NCBI RefSeq assembly: GCF_001269345.1
Contig: NZ_CXOP01000002.1
Coordinates: 1,116,853-1,180,852 of the forward strand
From: Limnohabitans sp. 2KL-27
GTDB taxonomy: Bacteria > Pseudomonadota > Gammaproteobacteria > Burkholderiales > Burkholderiaceae_C
Reading direction: 5' to 3'
Length of the DNA stretch: 64,000 bases
In this document: piece by piece, positions 8,153 to 16,955 of the stretch
How positions within the stretch are numbered: the first letter of the stretch is position 1
How the letters are laid out: every line of letters starts with the position of its first letter
Made by a program: the position numbers and the translations under genes
The notes under the pieces: model-generated
Databases searched by the model: none
The model's input: the letters and a program-made list of their open reading frames with translations, nothing else
Told to the model about the DNA's origin: nothing

Positions 8153-9601
8153 TCAGGCCCAGCGCGCGCGGTGACGTGCGATCTGCAAACGCACTTGCGC
8201 GGGTGCTGTGCCGCCCAAAGTGTTGCGGGCGTTCAGCGAGCCTTGCAGGCTGAGCGGGCCGAACACATCGGCTTCGATGCGGCTGTCGAACTTTTGCAGG
8301 GTCTCCAGTGGCAGCTCAGACAAATCCACACCCAGGCCTTGGGCGGTTTTGACGGCGTGGGCCACGACTTCGTGCGCGTCGCGGAAGGGCAGGCCCTTTT
8401 TGACCAAATAGTCGGCCAAGTCGGTGGCCGTGGCGTAGCCTTTTTTCACGGCCGCTTCCATGGCCGCCGCGTTGACGGTGATGCCGCCTTCTTTTTGACC
8501 GGTGGCGGGGTTGACTTGGCCGCCCACCATTTCGCTGAAGATGCGCAGGGTGTCTTTGAGCGTGTCCACCGTGTCGAACAGCGGCTCTTTGTCTTCCTGG
8601 TTGTCCTTGTTGTAGGCCAGGGGCTGGCCCTTCATCAGGGTGATCAGGCCCATCAGGTGGCCGACCACACGGCCGGTTTTGCCGCGAGCCAGCTCGGGCA
8701 CGTCGGGGTTTTTCTTCTGCGGCATGATGCTCGAGCCGGTGGTGAAGCGGTCTGCAATGCGCACAAAGCCGAAGTTCTGGCTCATCCACAAAATCAACTC
8801 TTCCGAGAAGCGGCTGATGTGCACCATGCACAGGCTGGCCGCAGCGGTGAATTCGATGGCAAAGTCGCGGTCGCTCACGCCGTCCAGGCTGTTTTGGCAG
8901 ACCTGCGGGTGGCCCGCTTCATCGACCATGCCCAAGGTGAGGGCCACGCGTTCGCGGTCCAGCGGGTAGGTGGTGCCGGCCAATGCAGCGCTGCCCAGCG
9001 GCAGGCGGTTGGTGCGGCGGCGCACATCGCCCATGCGCTCGGCGTCCCGACTGAACATTTCCACATAGGCCAGCAAGTGGTGCGCAAAGCTCACCGGTTG
9101 GGCCACTTGCAGGTGGGTGAAGCCGGGCAGGATGATTTCGACGTTTTGCTCGGCCACATCGACCAGTGACTTTTGCAGGTCGACCAGCAGGTCGATGATC
9201 AGGTCCATCTCGCTGCGCAGCCACAGGCGCACATCGGTGGCCACTTGGTCGTTGCGGCTTCGGCCGGTGTGCAGGCGCTTGCCCGCGTCGCCCACCAGCT
9301 GGGTCAGGCGCGCTTCGATGTTCAGGTGCACGTCTTCCAGGTCGAGCTTCCACTCAAAGGCGCCGGACGCGATCTCTTGGGTGATTTGCGCCATGCCGCG
9401 CTGGATGTCGGCCAGGTCTTGTGCGCCAATGATTTTTTGCGCCGCCAGCATCTCGGCGTGGGCCAGCGAGCCCTGGATGTCGGCTTGCCACAGGCGTTTG
9501 TCAAAGAACACACTGGCGGTGTAGCGCTTGACCAACTCGCTCATGGGTTCAGAAAAGAGCGCCGACCAGGCTTGGGATTTTTTGTCGAGTTGGTTTGTCA
9601 T
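8153..9601 (-). CDS. argH: Argininosuccinate lyase
   Basis: Catalyses the last step of arginine synthesis, argininosuccinate to arginine plus fumarate, as a cytoplasmic homotetramer. The length of 482 residues is normal. HTGRSRNDQ lies at 111-119, GFTHLQ (the catalytic His loop) at 160-165, and the fumarase/aspartase signature [12 protein letters not shown] at 289-300, with the catalytic Ser inside it. Near the C-terminus, [10 protein letters not shown] is typical of the enzyme. It follows ppc on the same strand with a 47-base gap and may be cotranscribed with it, though the two are not in one pathway. Confidence 0.97.
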   Translation of the reverse strand: MTNQLDKKSQAWSALFSEPMSELVKRYTASVFFDKRLWQADIQGSLAHAEMLAAQKIIGAQDLADIQRGMAQITQEIASGAFEWKLDLEDVHLNIEARLTQLVGDAGKRLHTGRSRNDQVATDVRLWLRSEMDLIIDLLVDLQKSLVDVAEQNVEIILPGFTHLQVAQPVSFAHHLLAYVEMFSRDAERMGDVRRRTNRLPLGSAALAGTTYPLDRERVALTLGMVDEAGHPQVCQNSLDGVSDRDFAIEFTAAASLCMVHISRFSEELILWMSQNFGFVRIADRFTTGSSIMPQKKNPDVPELARGKTGRVVGHLMGLITLMKGQPLAYNKDNQEDKEPLFDTVDTLKDTLRIFSEMVGGQVNPATGQKEGGITVNAAAMEAAVKKGYATATDLADYLVKKGLPFRDAHEVVAHAVKTAQGLGVDLSELPLETLQKFDSRIEADVFGPLSLQGSLNARNTLGGTAPAQVRLQIARHRARWA

Positions 9602-9648
9602 AGGTGGGGGATTTTATCGGGCGGCAAGCCGCCGCCCGAAATCAGGGC

Positions 9649-12501
9649 TCAACCCGTATTCCGCAGCCCCGCTGCGATCCCGTTGATCGAGATGTGGATG
9701 CCGCGCTGCACGCGCTCGTCGGCCAGGCCAGCGCGGTATCGACGGATCAGCTCGACTTGCAGGTGGTGCAGTGGGTCGATGTAGGGGAAGCGGTGGCGGA
9801 TCGACCGGTCAAGCGCCGGGTTGCTGGCCAGGCGGTTCTTTTCACCCGTGATGTGCGTGAGCGCGTCGGCCGTGCGGTGCCATTCGGCTTCGATGGCGGT
9901 GAAGATTTTTTTGCGCAGGCGGGCATCGCCCACCAGTTCGGCGTATCTGGAGGCCAGGGCCAAGTCGCTCTTGGCCAGCACCATGTCCATGTTGGACAGC
10001 AGGGTGCGGAAGAATGGCCACTGGCGGTACATCTTTTGCAGCAAGGCCAGTGCAGCTTTGCGTTCGGTGGCATCGGGCTTGTCCAGGAAAGCGGCCACGG
10101 CCGAACCAAAGCCGAGCCAGCCTGGCAAAGTCAGGCGGCACTGTCCCCAACTGAAGCCCCAGGGAATGGCCCGAAGGTCTTCGATCTTGTCCAGCGCCTT
10201 GCGCGAGGCGGGGCGCGAGCCGATGTTCAGTTGGGTCAGCTCCTTGAGCGGGGTGGCCCCAAACAAATAGTCTGTGAAGCCAGGGGTATCGTAGACCAGC
10301 GCGCGGTAAGCGCCCATACTGGCCTCTGACAACTCGGCCGCTGCGTCCAGAAAGGCCCGGGTAGCGGGTTTGGTGGGCTGCAGCAGCGTGGCTTCCAGCG
10401 TGGCGGCCACCAAGGTTTCGAGGTTGCGGCGACCGATCTCGGGGTTGGCGTATTTGGAGCCAATCACCTCGCCTTGCTCGGTCAGGCGGATCTGTCCGCG
10501 CACGGTGCCCGGGGGTTGGGCCAAGATGGCCTGGTAGCTCGGGCCGCCGCCCCGGCCCACGGTGCCGCCTCGTCCATGGAACATGCGCAAGGTGATGCCG
10601 TGGCTGCTTTTGAGCTGGTCAAACAATTCCACCAAGGCGATTTCGGCGCGGTACAGCTCCCAGTTGCTGGTGAAGATGCCGCCGTCTTTGTTGCTGTCGG
10701 AGTAGCCCAGCATGATGTCTTGCTCGCCACCCGAGCGCTGGATCAGCGCAGCCACGCCGGGCAGGGCATACAAGTCGCGCATGATGGGCGCGGCGTTGCG
10801 CAGGTCTTCGATGGTTTCGAACAGGGGCACCACGATCAGGTCGTTGTGCGCTTTCGCGTCCAGTGTGCCACGCAGCAGACCTGCTTCTTTTTGCAGCAGC
10901 AGCACTTCCAGCAAGTCGCTCACGCTTTCGGTGTGGCTGATGATGTAGTGGCGAATGGCCTGCCGACCAAAGCTCGAGAGCATGCGTTGAGCGGTCTCGA
11001 AAATCGCCATTTCGGACACGGTGTGGGCGCTGTATTCGGCGCCGGGCACCCGCAGCGGGCGGGCATCGTTCAAAAGGTTCAGCAGCAGGGCTTGCTTGGC
11101 GTGCTCGTCAAGTTGGCGGTAGTTTTTCTCCAAGCGTGCGGTGGTCAGCAATTCGCTCACCACGGTTTCGTGTTGGTCCGAGCTTTGGCGCAGGTCCACC
11201 GTGGCCAGGTGAAAGCCAAACACCTCCACCGCGCGGATCAGCGGGTGCAGGCGTTGGGCGGCCAGGGCCTCGGCATGGTGGCTGCACAAAGACGCTTCGA
11301 TCACCCGCAGATCGGACAAAAACGCCTCGGCGCTGGCGTAGGGGTTTTGCGGGGCCACGGCGTGGCGGGCGGCGTCACCGCCTGTGAGTTTTTTCAGGGT
11401 GGCGGCCAGGCGGGCGTACATGCCGGTGAGGGCCCGGCGGTAAGGCTCGTCCTGGCGGTGTTCGTTGGCGTCGGGTGAGCGCTCGGCCAGGGCCAGCATC
11501 TCGGGGCCGAAGGGCACCAGCATGGCCGACAGCGACAACTCGCTGCCCAAAAAATGCACCTCGGTCAGGTAATGGCGCAGGGCCACATCGCATTGGCGGG
11601 TCAGGGCGTGTTCCAGCGTGGGGGCCGTCACGTTGGGGTTGCCGTCTCGGTCGCCGCCAATCCATTGGCCCATGCGCAAGAAGCTGGCAATCGGTTGGCC
11701 GGGCAGGGCCTGTTCGAGCTCGGCATAGAGCTTGGGGATTTCGCGCAAAAACGTGGCTTCGTAATAACTCAGCGCGTTTTCGATCTCGTCGGCCACGGTG
11801 AGTTTGGTCAAGCGGAGCAGTCGGGTTTGCCACAGCTGCATCACCCGGGCGCGCATGTGCAGCTCGTTGGCGGCCAGCTCTTTGGGGCTGAGCGCGTCTT
11901 TGGCGGCGTTCACGGCGGCGGCGCGGGCCTTGATGGCATCGCGCTCGGTCAGCAAGTGAGCGATGTCGCGCTCGGCGTCCAGAATGCTTTGGCGTTGAAC
12001 CTCGGTGGGGTGGGCTGTGAGCACGGGCGCAACGTAGCTGGTGGCCAGCATGTCCGAGATGGTGCGCGGTGTGATGCCCGCCCAGCGCAGGCGCTGCAGG
12101 GCCACGTCGATGCTGCCTTCTTGGGTGTGGCCAGCCCGCTCGTGGAGGGCGCGGCGGCGGATGTGGTGCCGGTCTTCGGCCAGGTTGGCCAAGTGGCTGA
12201 AATAAGTGAAGGCGCGGATCACGCTCACGGCGCGGTCACCCGGCAGGCTTTTGAGCAGTTTTTTCAGGGCCTTGTCGGCTTCGTGATCCGCGTCGCGCCG
12301 GAAAGCGACAGAGAGTTTGCGGATTTGTTCGACCAGCTCGTAAGCCTCGGGGCCTTCTTGCACCCGGATCACATCGCCCAATATGCGGCCCAGCAAGCGG
12401 ATGTCCTCGACCAGGGGGCGCTCACTGTCGCGTTTTTCGCGCGTTGTGCTGCGCATTGGGGCGGGGTCGGGCAAGGCGGTGACTGGGGCAGCCTGTTTCA
12501 T
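9649..12501 (-). CDS. ppc: Phosphoenolpyruvate carboxylase
   Basis: Anaplerotic enzyme converting PEP and bicarbonate to oxaloacetate, feeding the TCA cycle (gltA and sdh lie elsewhere in this window) and aspartate-family synthesis. It has 950 residues. The catalytic His motif TAHPTE is at 162-167, the mobile-loop motif [12 protein letters not shown] in the second half, [15 protein letters not shown] upstream of it, and the invariant C-terminal RNTG. ATG 12501 was chosen rather than an in-frame TTG 14 codons upstream, because the latter adds non-conserved residues. It is divergent from hemC across a 135-base spacer. Confidence 0.97.
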   Translation of the reverse strand: MKQAAPVTALPDPAPMRSTTREKRDSERPLVEDIRLLGRILGDVIRVQEGPEAYELVEQIRKLSVAFRRDADHEADKALKKLLKSLPGDRAVSVIRAFTYFSHLANLAEDRHHIRRRALHERAGHTQEGSIDVALQRLRWAGITPRTISDMLATSYVAPVLTAHPTEVQRQSILDAERDIAHLLTERDAIKARAAAVNAAKDALSPKELAANELHMRARVMQLWQTRLLRLTKLTVADEIENALSYYEATFLREIPKLYAELEQALPGQPIASFLRMGQWIGGDRDGNPNVTAPTLEHALTRQCDVALRHYLTEVHFLGSELSLSAMLVPFGPEMLALAERSPDANEHRQDEPYRRALTGMYARLAATLKKLTGGDAARHAVAPQNPYASAEAFLSDLRVIEASLCSHHAEALAAQRLHPLIRAVEVFGFHLATVDLRQSSDQHETVVSELLTTARLEKNYRQLDEHAKQALLLNLLNDARPLRVPGAEYSAHTVSEMAIFETAQRMLSSFGRQAIRHYIISHTESVSDLLEVLLLQKEAGLLRGTLDAKAHNDLIVVPLFETIEDLRNAAPIMRDLYALPGVAALIQRSGGEQDIMLGYSDSNKDGGIFTSNWELYRAEIALVELFDQLKSSHGITLRMFHGRGGTVGRGGGPSYQAILAQPPGTVRGQIRLTEQGEVIGSKYANPEIGRRNLETLVAATLEATLLQPTKPATRAFLDAAAELSEASMGAYRALVYDTPGFTDYLFGATPLKELTQLNIGSRPASRKALDKIEDLRAIPWGFSWGQCRLTLPGWLGFGSAVAAFLDKPDATERKAALALLQKMYRQWPFFRTLLSNMDMVLAKSDLALASRYAELVGDARLRKKIFTAIEAEWHRTADALTHITGEKNRLASNPALDRSIRHRFPYIDPLHHLQVELIRRYRAGLADERVQRGIHISINGIAAGLRNTG

Positions 12502-12599
12502 CGTGTGCTCGGGGATATGGATTGGGGTATTGCAGGGTGTCAATTTCCCTTGACATCATGCTAGCATCGCCTGAGGAGACAAATGACCCATTGATTTCA

Positions 12600-12623
12600 T
12601 TTTGATGGGATCAAAATTTTTTT
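12600..12623 (+). promoter_or_regulatory. Dyad plus T-run immediately before hemC
   Basis: A perfect inverted repeat, TTTTGAT-ggg-ATCAAAA, is followed directly by seven T residues and then the hemC ribosome site (CAGGAACC). It could form a weak A/U-rich hairpin in the leader or act as an operator. Its half-sites match an FNR box, but with a 3-base rather than 4-base spacer. Function unknown. Confidence 0.3.
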
Positions 12624-12636
12624 CAGGAACCCCGCC

Positions 12637-13554
12637 GTGACCGAGTCCAACCAACCCGCCATCGTCATCGCCACCCGTGAGAGCCGTTTGGCTTTGTGGC
12701 AAGCTGAACATGTCAAATCCTTGTTGGAGGGACTCGGCTGCTCGGTCAAGTTGCTGGGCATGACAACCCAGGGCGACCAGATCCTCGACCGCAGCCTGTC
12801 CAAGGTTGGCGGCAAGGGCTTGTTCGTCAAGGAGCTGGAGGTGGCGCTGCAAGAGGGCCACGCCGACATCGCGGTGCACTCGCTCAAGGACGTGCCCATG
12901 GACATGCCCGATGGCTTTGAGTTGGCCTGCGTGATGGAGCGTGAAGACCCCCGCGACGCTTGGGTTTCGTCACAGTACGCCCGCTTGGAAGATTTGCCGC
13001 AAGGCGCTGTGGTGGGCACATCCAGCCTGCGCCGCACCGTGTTGTTGCGGGCTCTGCGCCCCGATTTGAAGATCGAGCCTCTGCGTGGCAACCTGGACAC
13101 GCGCCTGCGCAAACTCGATGAAGGCCAGTATGCGGGCATTGTGCTGGCGGCGGCGGGCCTCAAGCGTCTGGGTCTGTCCGAGCGGATTCGCCATATTTTC
13201 GAAACCGATCAAATGCTGCCCGCCGCAGGGCAGGGCGCTTTGGGCATTGAAATTCGCAGCGACCGGGCCGATTTGCGCGCCTTGCTGGCGCAGCTGGCCG
13301 ATGCGCCTTCTTGGCGGCGCGTGGCGGCCGAGCGGGCGGTGAGCCGGGCCATGGGCGGCAGCTGCTCCATGCCTTTGGCCGCGCACGCGACCATCGAGGG
13401 GGGGGTGCTCAAGCTGCAAGCGGCTTGGGGCGACCCGGACGGCGCTGCCACCTTGGTCACGGCCGATGCGCAAGCCAGCACCGATGGCCTGCAAGCCGCC
13501 GAGGTGCTGGGCCTGAGCGTGGCGCAAGCTTTGCGCGACGGCGGAGCGCATTGA
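12637..13554 (+). CDS. hemC: Porphobilinogen deaminase (hydroxymethylbilane synthase)
   Basis: Joins four porphobilinogens into hydroxymethylbilane in tetrapyrrole synthesis; cytoplasmic. The 305-residue protein has the substrate-binding [11 protein letters not shown] (81-91), GTSSLRR (127-133) and the cofactor-attachment Cys243 in GGSCSMP. The start is GTG at 12637, with an AGGAA site about 9 bases upstream; the protein then begins [20 protein letters not shown], with the expected conserved IATRESRLA. It leads the hemC-hemD-hemX-hemY run, 14 bases ahead of hemD. Confidence 0.97.
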   Translation: MTESNQPAIVIATRESRLALWQAEHVKSLLEGLGCSVKLLGMTTQGDQILDRSLSKVGGKGLFVKELEVALQEGHADIAVHSLKDVPMDMPDGFELACVMEREDPRDAWVSSQYARLEDLPQGAVVGTSSLRRTVLLRALRPDLKIEPLRGNLDTRLRKLDEGQYAGIVLAAAGLKRLGLSERIRHIFETDQMLPAAGQGALGIEIRSDRADLRALLAQLADAPSWRRVAAERAVSRAMGGSCSMPLAAHATIEGGVLKLQAAWGDPDGAATLVTADAQASTDGLQAAEVLGLSVAQALRDGGAH

Positions 13555-13568
13555 GGTCTGGCGCTGAC

Positions 13569-14393
13569 ATGGCGCTGGCGTCTGCAAGTTCTTTGGCCCC
13601 AGCCCCTTGGCGGGTGATCGTGACCCGACCCGGGCGCGAGGCCGTGGTCTGGGCCGAGGCCTTGCAGGCGCGCGGTGTCCCTTGCGAGACCTTGCCCCTG
13701 ATCGAAATCGCTGCCTTGCCCGAGCCCGAGGCTTTGGCGCAAGACTGGCAAGCGGTGCCCGGCCATTTGGCGGTCATGTTTGTCAGCGCCAACGCGGTGC
13801 GTTTTTTCATGGCAGCCCGCCCTGCGGGCCTGCCAATGCCCAGCTGCCGTGCTTGGTCGACTGGCCCTGGCACCCGTGCTGCCTTGTTGGCGGCGGGCTG
13901 GCCTGAGGGCCTGATCGATTCACCCGATGAGCACGCGCCCCAGTTCGATTCGGAAGCCCTGTGGGCCTTGGTCGCACAGCGGGTGCAGGCGGCCGTGGCC
14001 GGTGGCCCATCCCAGCCTTCGGTGCTGATCGTGCGCGGTGCCGATCCCCGGGGTCAGTTGGCCGGGCGCGACTGGCTGTCACTTCAGCTGGAAAGTGCGG
14101 GCCTGAAGGTGTTGCAAGCTGTGGCCTATGTGCGCCAGGCGCCCGCGTTGACGCCCGCGCAGCAAATTCTGGTACGGCAGGCCGTGGTTGATGGCAGCGC
14201 TTGGCTGTTCAGCAGTTCCGAGGCGGCGCAACACCTCTTGCAGGCCTGCCCCGATCTGCCTTTGGCACAGGCATGGGCGCTGGCCACGCACCCGCGCATT
14301 GCGTTGCGGCTGCAGCAGTCGGGCTGGGGGCGGGTGGATCTGGTGCCTGCGGGCTTGGCTGCCCAAGCCGAGTCTATAAAATCACTGGCATGA
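13569..14393 (+). CDS. hemD: Uroporphyrinogen-III synthase
   Basis: Cyclises hydroxymethylbilane to uroporphyrinogen III with inversion of ring D. This is a fast-evolving family. The 274-residue protein shows the characteristic VIVTRPGREA at the N-terminus, MFVSANAVRFF in the first domain, LIVRGADPRGQLA at the domain crossover, and WLFSSSEAAQHL near the end. The start is ATG 13569, 14 bases after hemC; the open frame upstream within hemC is a shadow. The stop overlaps the hemX start (ATGA). Assignment rests on position as much as motifs. Confidence 0.92.
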   Translation: MALASASSLAPAPWRVIVTRPGREAVVWAEALQARGVPCETLPLIEIAALPEPEALAQDWQAVPGHLAVMFVSANAVRFFMAARPAGLPMPSCRAWSTGPGTRAALLAAGWPEGLIDSPDEHAPQFDSEALWALVAQRVQAAVAGGPSQPSVLIVRGADPRGQLAGRDWLSLQLESAGLKVLQAVAYVRQAPALTPAQQILVRQAVVDGSAWLFSSSEAAQHLLQACPDLPLAQAWALATHPRIALRLQQSGWGRVDLVPAGLAAQAESIKSLA

Positions 14394-15415
14394 CTTCCAC
14401 TCCCGATACCCACGCCACTTCCGCCAAACTCAGGTCGGTACAGCTCGCATGGGTCCGTTGGTTGCCCATCGCACTGGCCGCTCTGGCGATGCTGGCGTCT
14501 GTTTTGCTGTGGCAAAAACTGTCACGCATCCAAGAGCAACTGGCGCGTCAAAGCGCCGACGCGGGGCAACAATCCCTGGAGGCCAAAGCCTGGGCCAAGC
14601 AAGCGCAAGAAACGGTCAAAGACAGTGCAGCCCGCTTGGCCTTGGTGGAGGCCCGTCTGGGTGAGGTGGCCTTACAGCGGGGGCAGCTGGAAGAATTGAT
14701 GCAAAGCCTGTCGCGGTCGCGCGATGAAAACCTGGTGGTGGACATTGAAGCGGCGCTGCGCATGGCGCAGCAGCAGGCCCAACTCACGGGCAGTGCTGAG
14801 CCTTTGGTGGCTGCGCTCAAATCGGCCCAGACACGTGTTCAGCGGGCCGCACAACCTCGCCTGGCACCTGTGCTGCGAGCGCTTGAAAAAGACCTGGAGC
14901 GCCTGAGCACGGTACAAATTTTTGATTTGCCGGGTTTGTTGATCAAGCTGGACGAAGGCGTGGCTTTGGTCGACGGTTTGGCCCTGGCCAACCAGGAGTT
15001 GCCAGCGGCCGCCATGAACCGTTCTTTGGCGCCAGGGCAGACCCCTGCCCCGCCTTGGTGGATGGCAGGCCTGAACCAGTTTGCGGATCAGCTCAAGGGC
15101 TTGGTGCGTGTGAGCCGCATTGAATCACCCGAGGCGGCTCTGTTGACCCCAGAGCAGGGTTTTTTCCTGCGCGAAAACCTCAAACTCAAATTGCTCAACG
15201 CCCGTCTGGGTTTGCTGGCGCGGCAAAAAGATGCAGCGCGTGCCGATCTGGCTTCAGCGGCTGTGATCGTGCGACGTTATGCCGATGCATCGTCTCGCAA
15301 GACCACCCAGATGCTTCAGTTGCTGGATCAATCTGCTGTGCAGCTCAAGGCCAGTGAAACGCCACGCCTGGACGGGTCCTTGACGGCCCTGGCCACCGCT
15401 GCCGCTGGAAGGTAA
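14390..15415 (+). CDS. hemX: HemX family protein (uroporphyrinogen-III C-methyltransferase-like)
   Basis: Membrane-anchored protein of 341 residues. A single transmembrane segment at about 25-42 (LPIALAALAMLASVLLW) is followed by a long helical, probably coiled-coil region rich in Gln, Ala and Arg (about 45-130). It has no SAM-binding methylase motifs despite the historical name, and HemX's precise role in heme synthesis is not settled. The start ATG overlaps the hemD stop, and hemY follows after 6 bases, so the three are coupled. Confidence 0.88.
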   Translation: MTSTPDTHATSAKLRSVQLAWVRWLPIALAALAMLASVLLWQKLSRIQEQLARQSADAGQQSLEAKAWAKQAQETVKDSAARLALVEARLGEVALQRGQLEELMQSLSRSRDENLVVDIEAALRMAQQQAQLTGSAEPLVAALKSAQTRVQRAAQPRLAPVLRALEKDLERLSTVQIFDLPGLLIKLDEGVALVDGLALANQELPAAAMNRSLAPGQTPAPPWWMAGLNQFADQLKGLVRVSRIESPEAALLTPEQGFFLRENLKLKLLNARLGLLARQKDAARADLASAAVIVRRYADASSRKTTQMLQLLDQSAVQLKASETPRLDGSLTALATAAAGR

Positions 15416-15421
15416 GCCCCT

Positions 15422-16717
15422 ATGCGCGCAGCTCTTTGGCTCATCAGCTTGTTCGCTTTGGCGGCGGCGGCTGCATGGCTGGCAGGCAACAACCAGGGCA
15501 CCGTGACCTTGTTCTTGGCGCCCTACCGGATTGACTTGTCGCTCAACCTGGTCTTGCTGGTTGTGGGCCTGGTGGTGTTGGTGGTGGTCTTGGCTCAGCA
15601 GGCCTTGTCGGCCTTGTTGTCCTTGCCGCAGCAAGCCAGACGTTGGCGTTTGCAGCAAAAAGAACGGGCCGCCCATGCCGCGATGCTCGAGTCCATCGGT
15701 CAATTCATGGCGGGTCGTTTTTTGAGGGCCCGCAAGGCCGCGCAAATGGCGCTCGAAAAAGAAGCGCTGCTGCGTGATGCGGGACTGGAGTTGGACCATG
15801 CGGTGTCTTTGCGCACCTTGGCGCACATCATGGTGGCCGAGTCGGCACATGCCTTGCAAGACCGCGATCTGCGGCGGCACCATGGGCAGTCTGCCCTTGA
15901 AGCGGCGCAGGGCGGAACATCTTCAGAGCGTCAGACTTTGACCGAAGGCACCCAGTTGCGTTCTGCACGTTGGTCGCTGGATGACCGCGATGCGGCCGGG
16001 AGTCTGGAAATTTTGCAGTCATTGCCGCCTGCAACAGCCCGACGCATGGTGGCCATGCGGTTGCAACTCAAGGCAGCCCGCTTGGCGGGACAGCCTGCGC
16101 AGGCGCTGGACACGGCACTTTTGCTGGGCAAACACCGCGCCTTTTCGCCAGCCACCGCCAACAGTCTGGTCCGCAGCTTGATTCTGGAGTGGTTGTCGCA
16201 TACGCACGATGCGGATGGCGTTCAGCGTCTGTGGACGGGCTTGAGCGCAGCCCAGCGTGAGATGCCCGATCTGGCCGCGGAGGCGGCGCTGCGCCTGCTG
16301 GTGGTTGGCGGATCAGCCGCCACGGCGCGGCAGTGGTTACAACCTGTGTGGGGGCCTTTGCAGTCGCTTTCATCCCACTGGACAACCGACCAGTTGGTGC
16401 GGATGGTGCAGGCCCTGGAGGCCGCTTTGGCAGACGTGCAAACCAGCGATGCGCGCCAATGGTTGGCCCGGGTTGAGGCCGCTCAGCAAGCCCATCCCCA
16501 GGACGCGCGTTGGCAGTATCTCGCTGGCATGCTGTGCTTGCGGCATCAGTTGTGGGGCAAGGCGCAAGGTCTGTTGTCGCAAGCCGTCAAGGGCTTGCAA
16601 GCGCCTGCACTCCAGCGCAAAGCTTGGTGCGCTTTGGCCGAATTGGCTGAGCAGCGGCAGGATCCCGCAGTCGCCACGGCCGCTTGGAAACAGGCCGCAC
16701 GGGTCACGCAGTCCTGA
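15422..16717 (+). CDS. hemY: HemY family heme biosynthesis protein
   Basis: Inner-membrane protein of 431 residues with two N-terminal transmembrane helices (about 4-21 and 40-62) and a large helical TPR-like C-terminal part. The HemY N-terminal region is recognisable in LWLISLFALAAAAAWLAGNN, then AHAAMLESIGQFMAGRFLRARKAA. It is not the oxygen-dependent protoporphyrinogen oxidase that shares the symbol in Bacillus. Its molecular role is unproven; conservation of the hemCDXY order links it to tetrapyrrole synthesis. It ends the operon; no good plus-strand terminator directly follows. Confidence 0.88.
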   Translation: MRAALWLISLFALAAAAAWLAGNNQGTVTLFLAPYRIDLSLNLVLLVVGLVVLVVVLAQQALSALLSLPQQARRWRLQQKERAAHAAMLESIGQFMAGRFLRARKAAQMALEKEALLRDAGLELDHAVSLRTLAHIMVAESAHALQDRDLRRHHGQSALEAAQGGTSSERQTLTEGTQLRSARWSLDDRDAAGSLEILQSLPPATARRMVAMRLQLKAARLAGQPAQALDTALLLGKHRAFSPATANSLVRSLILEWLSHTHDADGVQRLWTGLSAAQREMPDLAAEAALRLLVVGGSAATARQWLQPVWGPLQSLSSHWTTDQLVRMVQALEAALADVQTSDARQWLARVEAAQQAHPQDARWQYLAGMLCLRHQLWGKAQGLLSQAVKGLQAPALQRKAWCALAELAEQRQDPAVATAAWKQAARVTQS

Positions 16718-16902
16718 GAGACCATTCTTGGACGGGTCTGGTTTGATCTGAAGGGGTGTTTGTGCTCAGTCCAAGCGTGAGCGGGGATTCACTGACGACG
16801 CAAGCGCGAACCCCCGGTTCATACCCGTACTGGCGCCGCAGTCCAAATTTGGATGCGCCGCGTGCCAAGCCATGGAGGTCCGACCCTGCCTTGGGGCAGG
16901 CG

Positions 16903-16932
16903 AAAAAAAACCGGGCGAGTCGCCCGGTTTTC
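16903..16932 (-). terminator. Rho-independent terminator of rne
   Basis: A perfect 12-bp stem (AAAACCGGGCGA / TCGCCCGGTTTT) with a one-base centre. On the minus strand it is followed by eight T residues, so it mainly serves rne. On the plus strand only four Ts follow, enough for partial termination after hemY. Confidence 0.85.
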
Positions 16933-16955
16933 TGACAAGCCATAGGGCTTGTCGA

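Noticed and set aside
12550..12580. TTGACA plus palindrome ATGCTAGCAT as a hemC promoter/operator
   Set aside because: TTGACA is a good -35, but no -10 lies at 16-18 bases (GAGGAG there). The 10-bp palindrome alone is too short to call.
13311..13568. Longer hemD start inside hemC
   Set aside because: The extension lies in another frame of the conserved hemC 3' end, and the family starts near VIVTRPGRE.
16718..16902. tRNA or small RNA between hemY and the rne terminator
   Set aside because: No cloverleaf or conserved TTCGAATC-type arm could be drawn; nothing but the terminator is supported.
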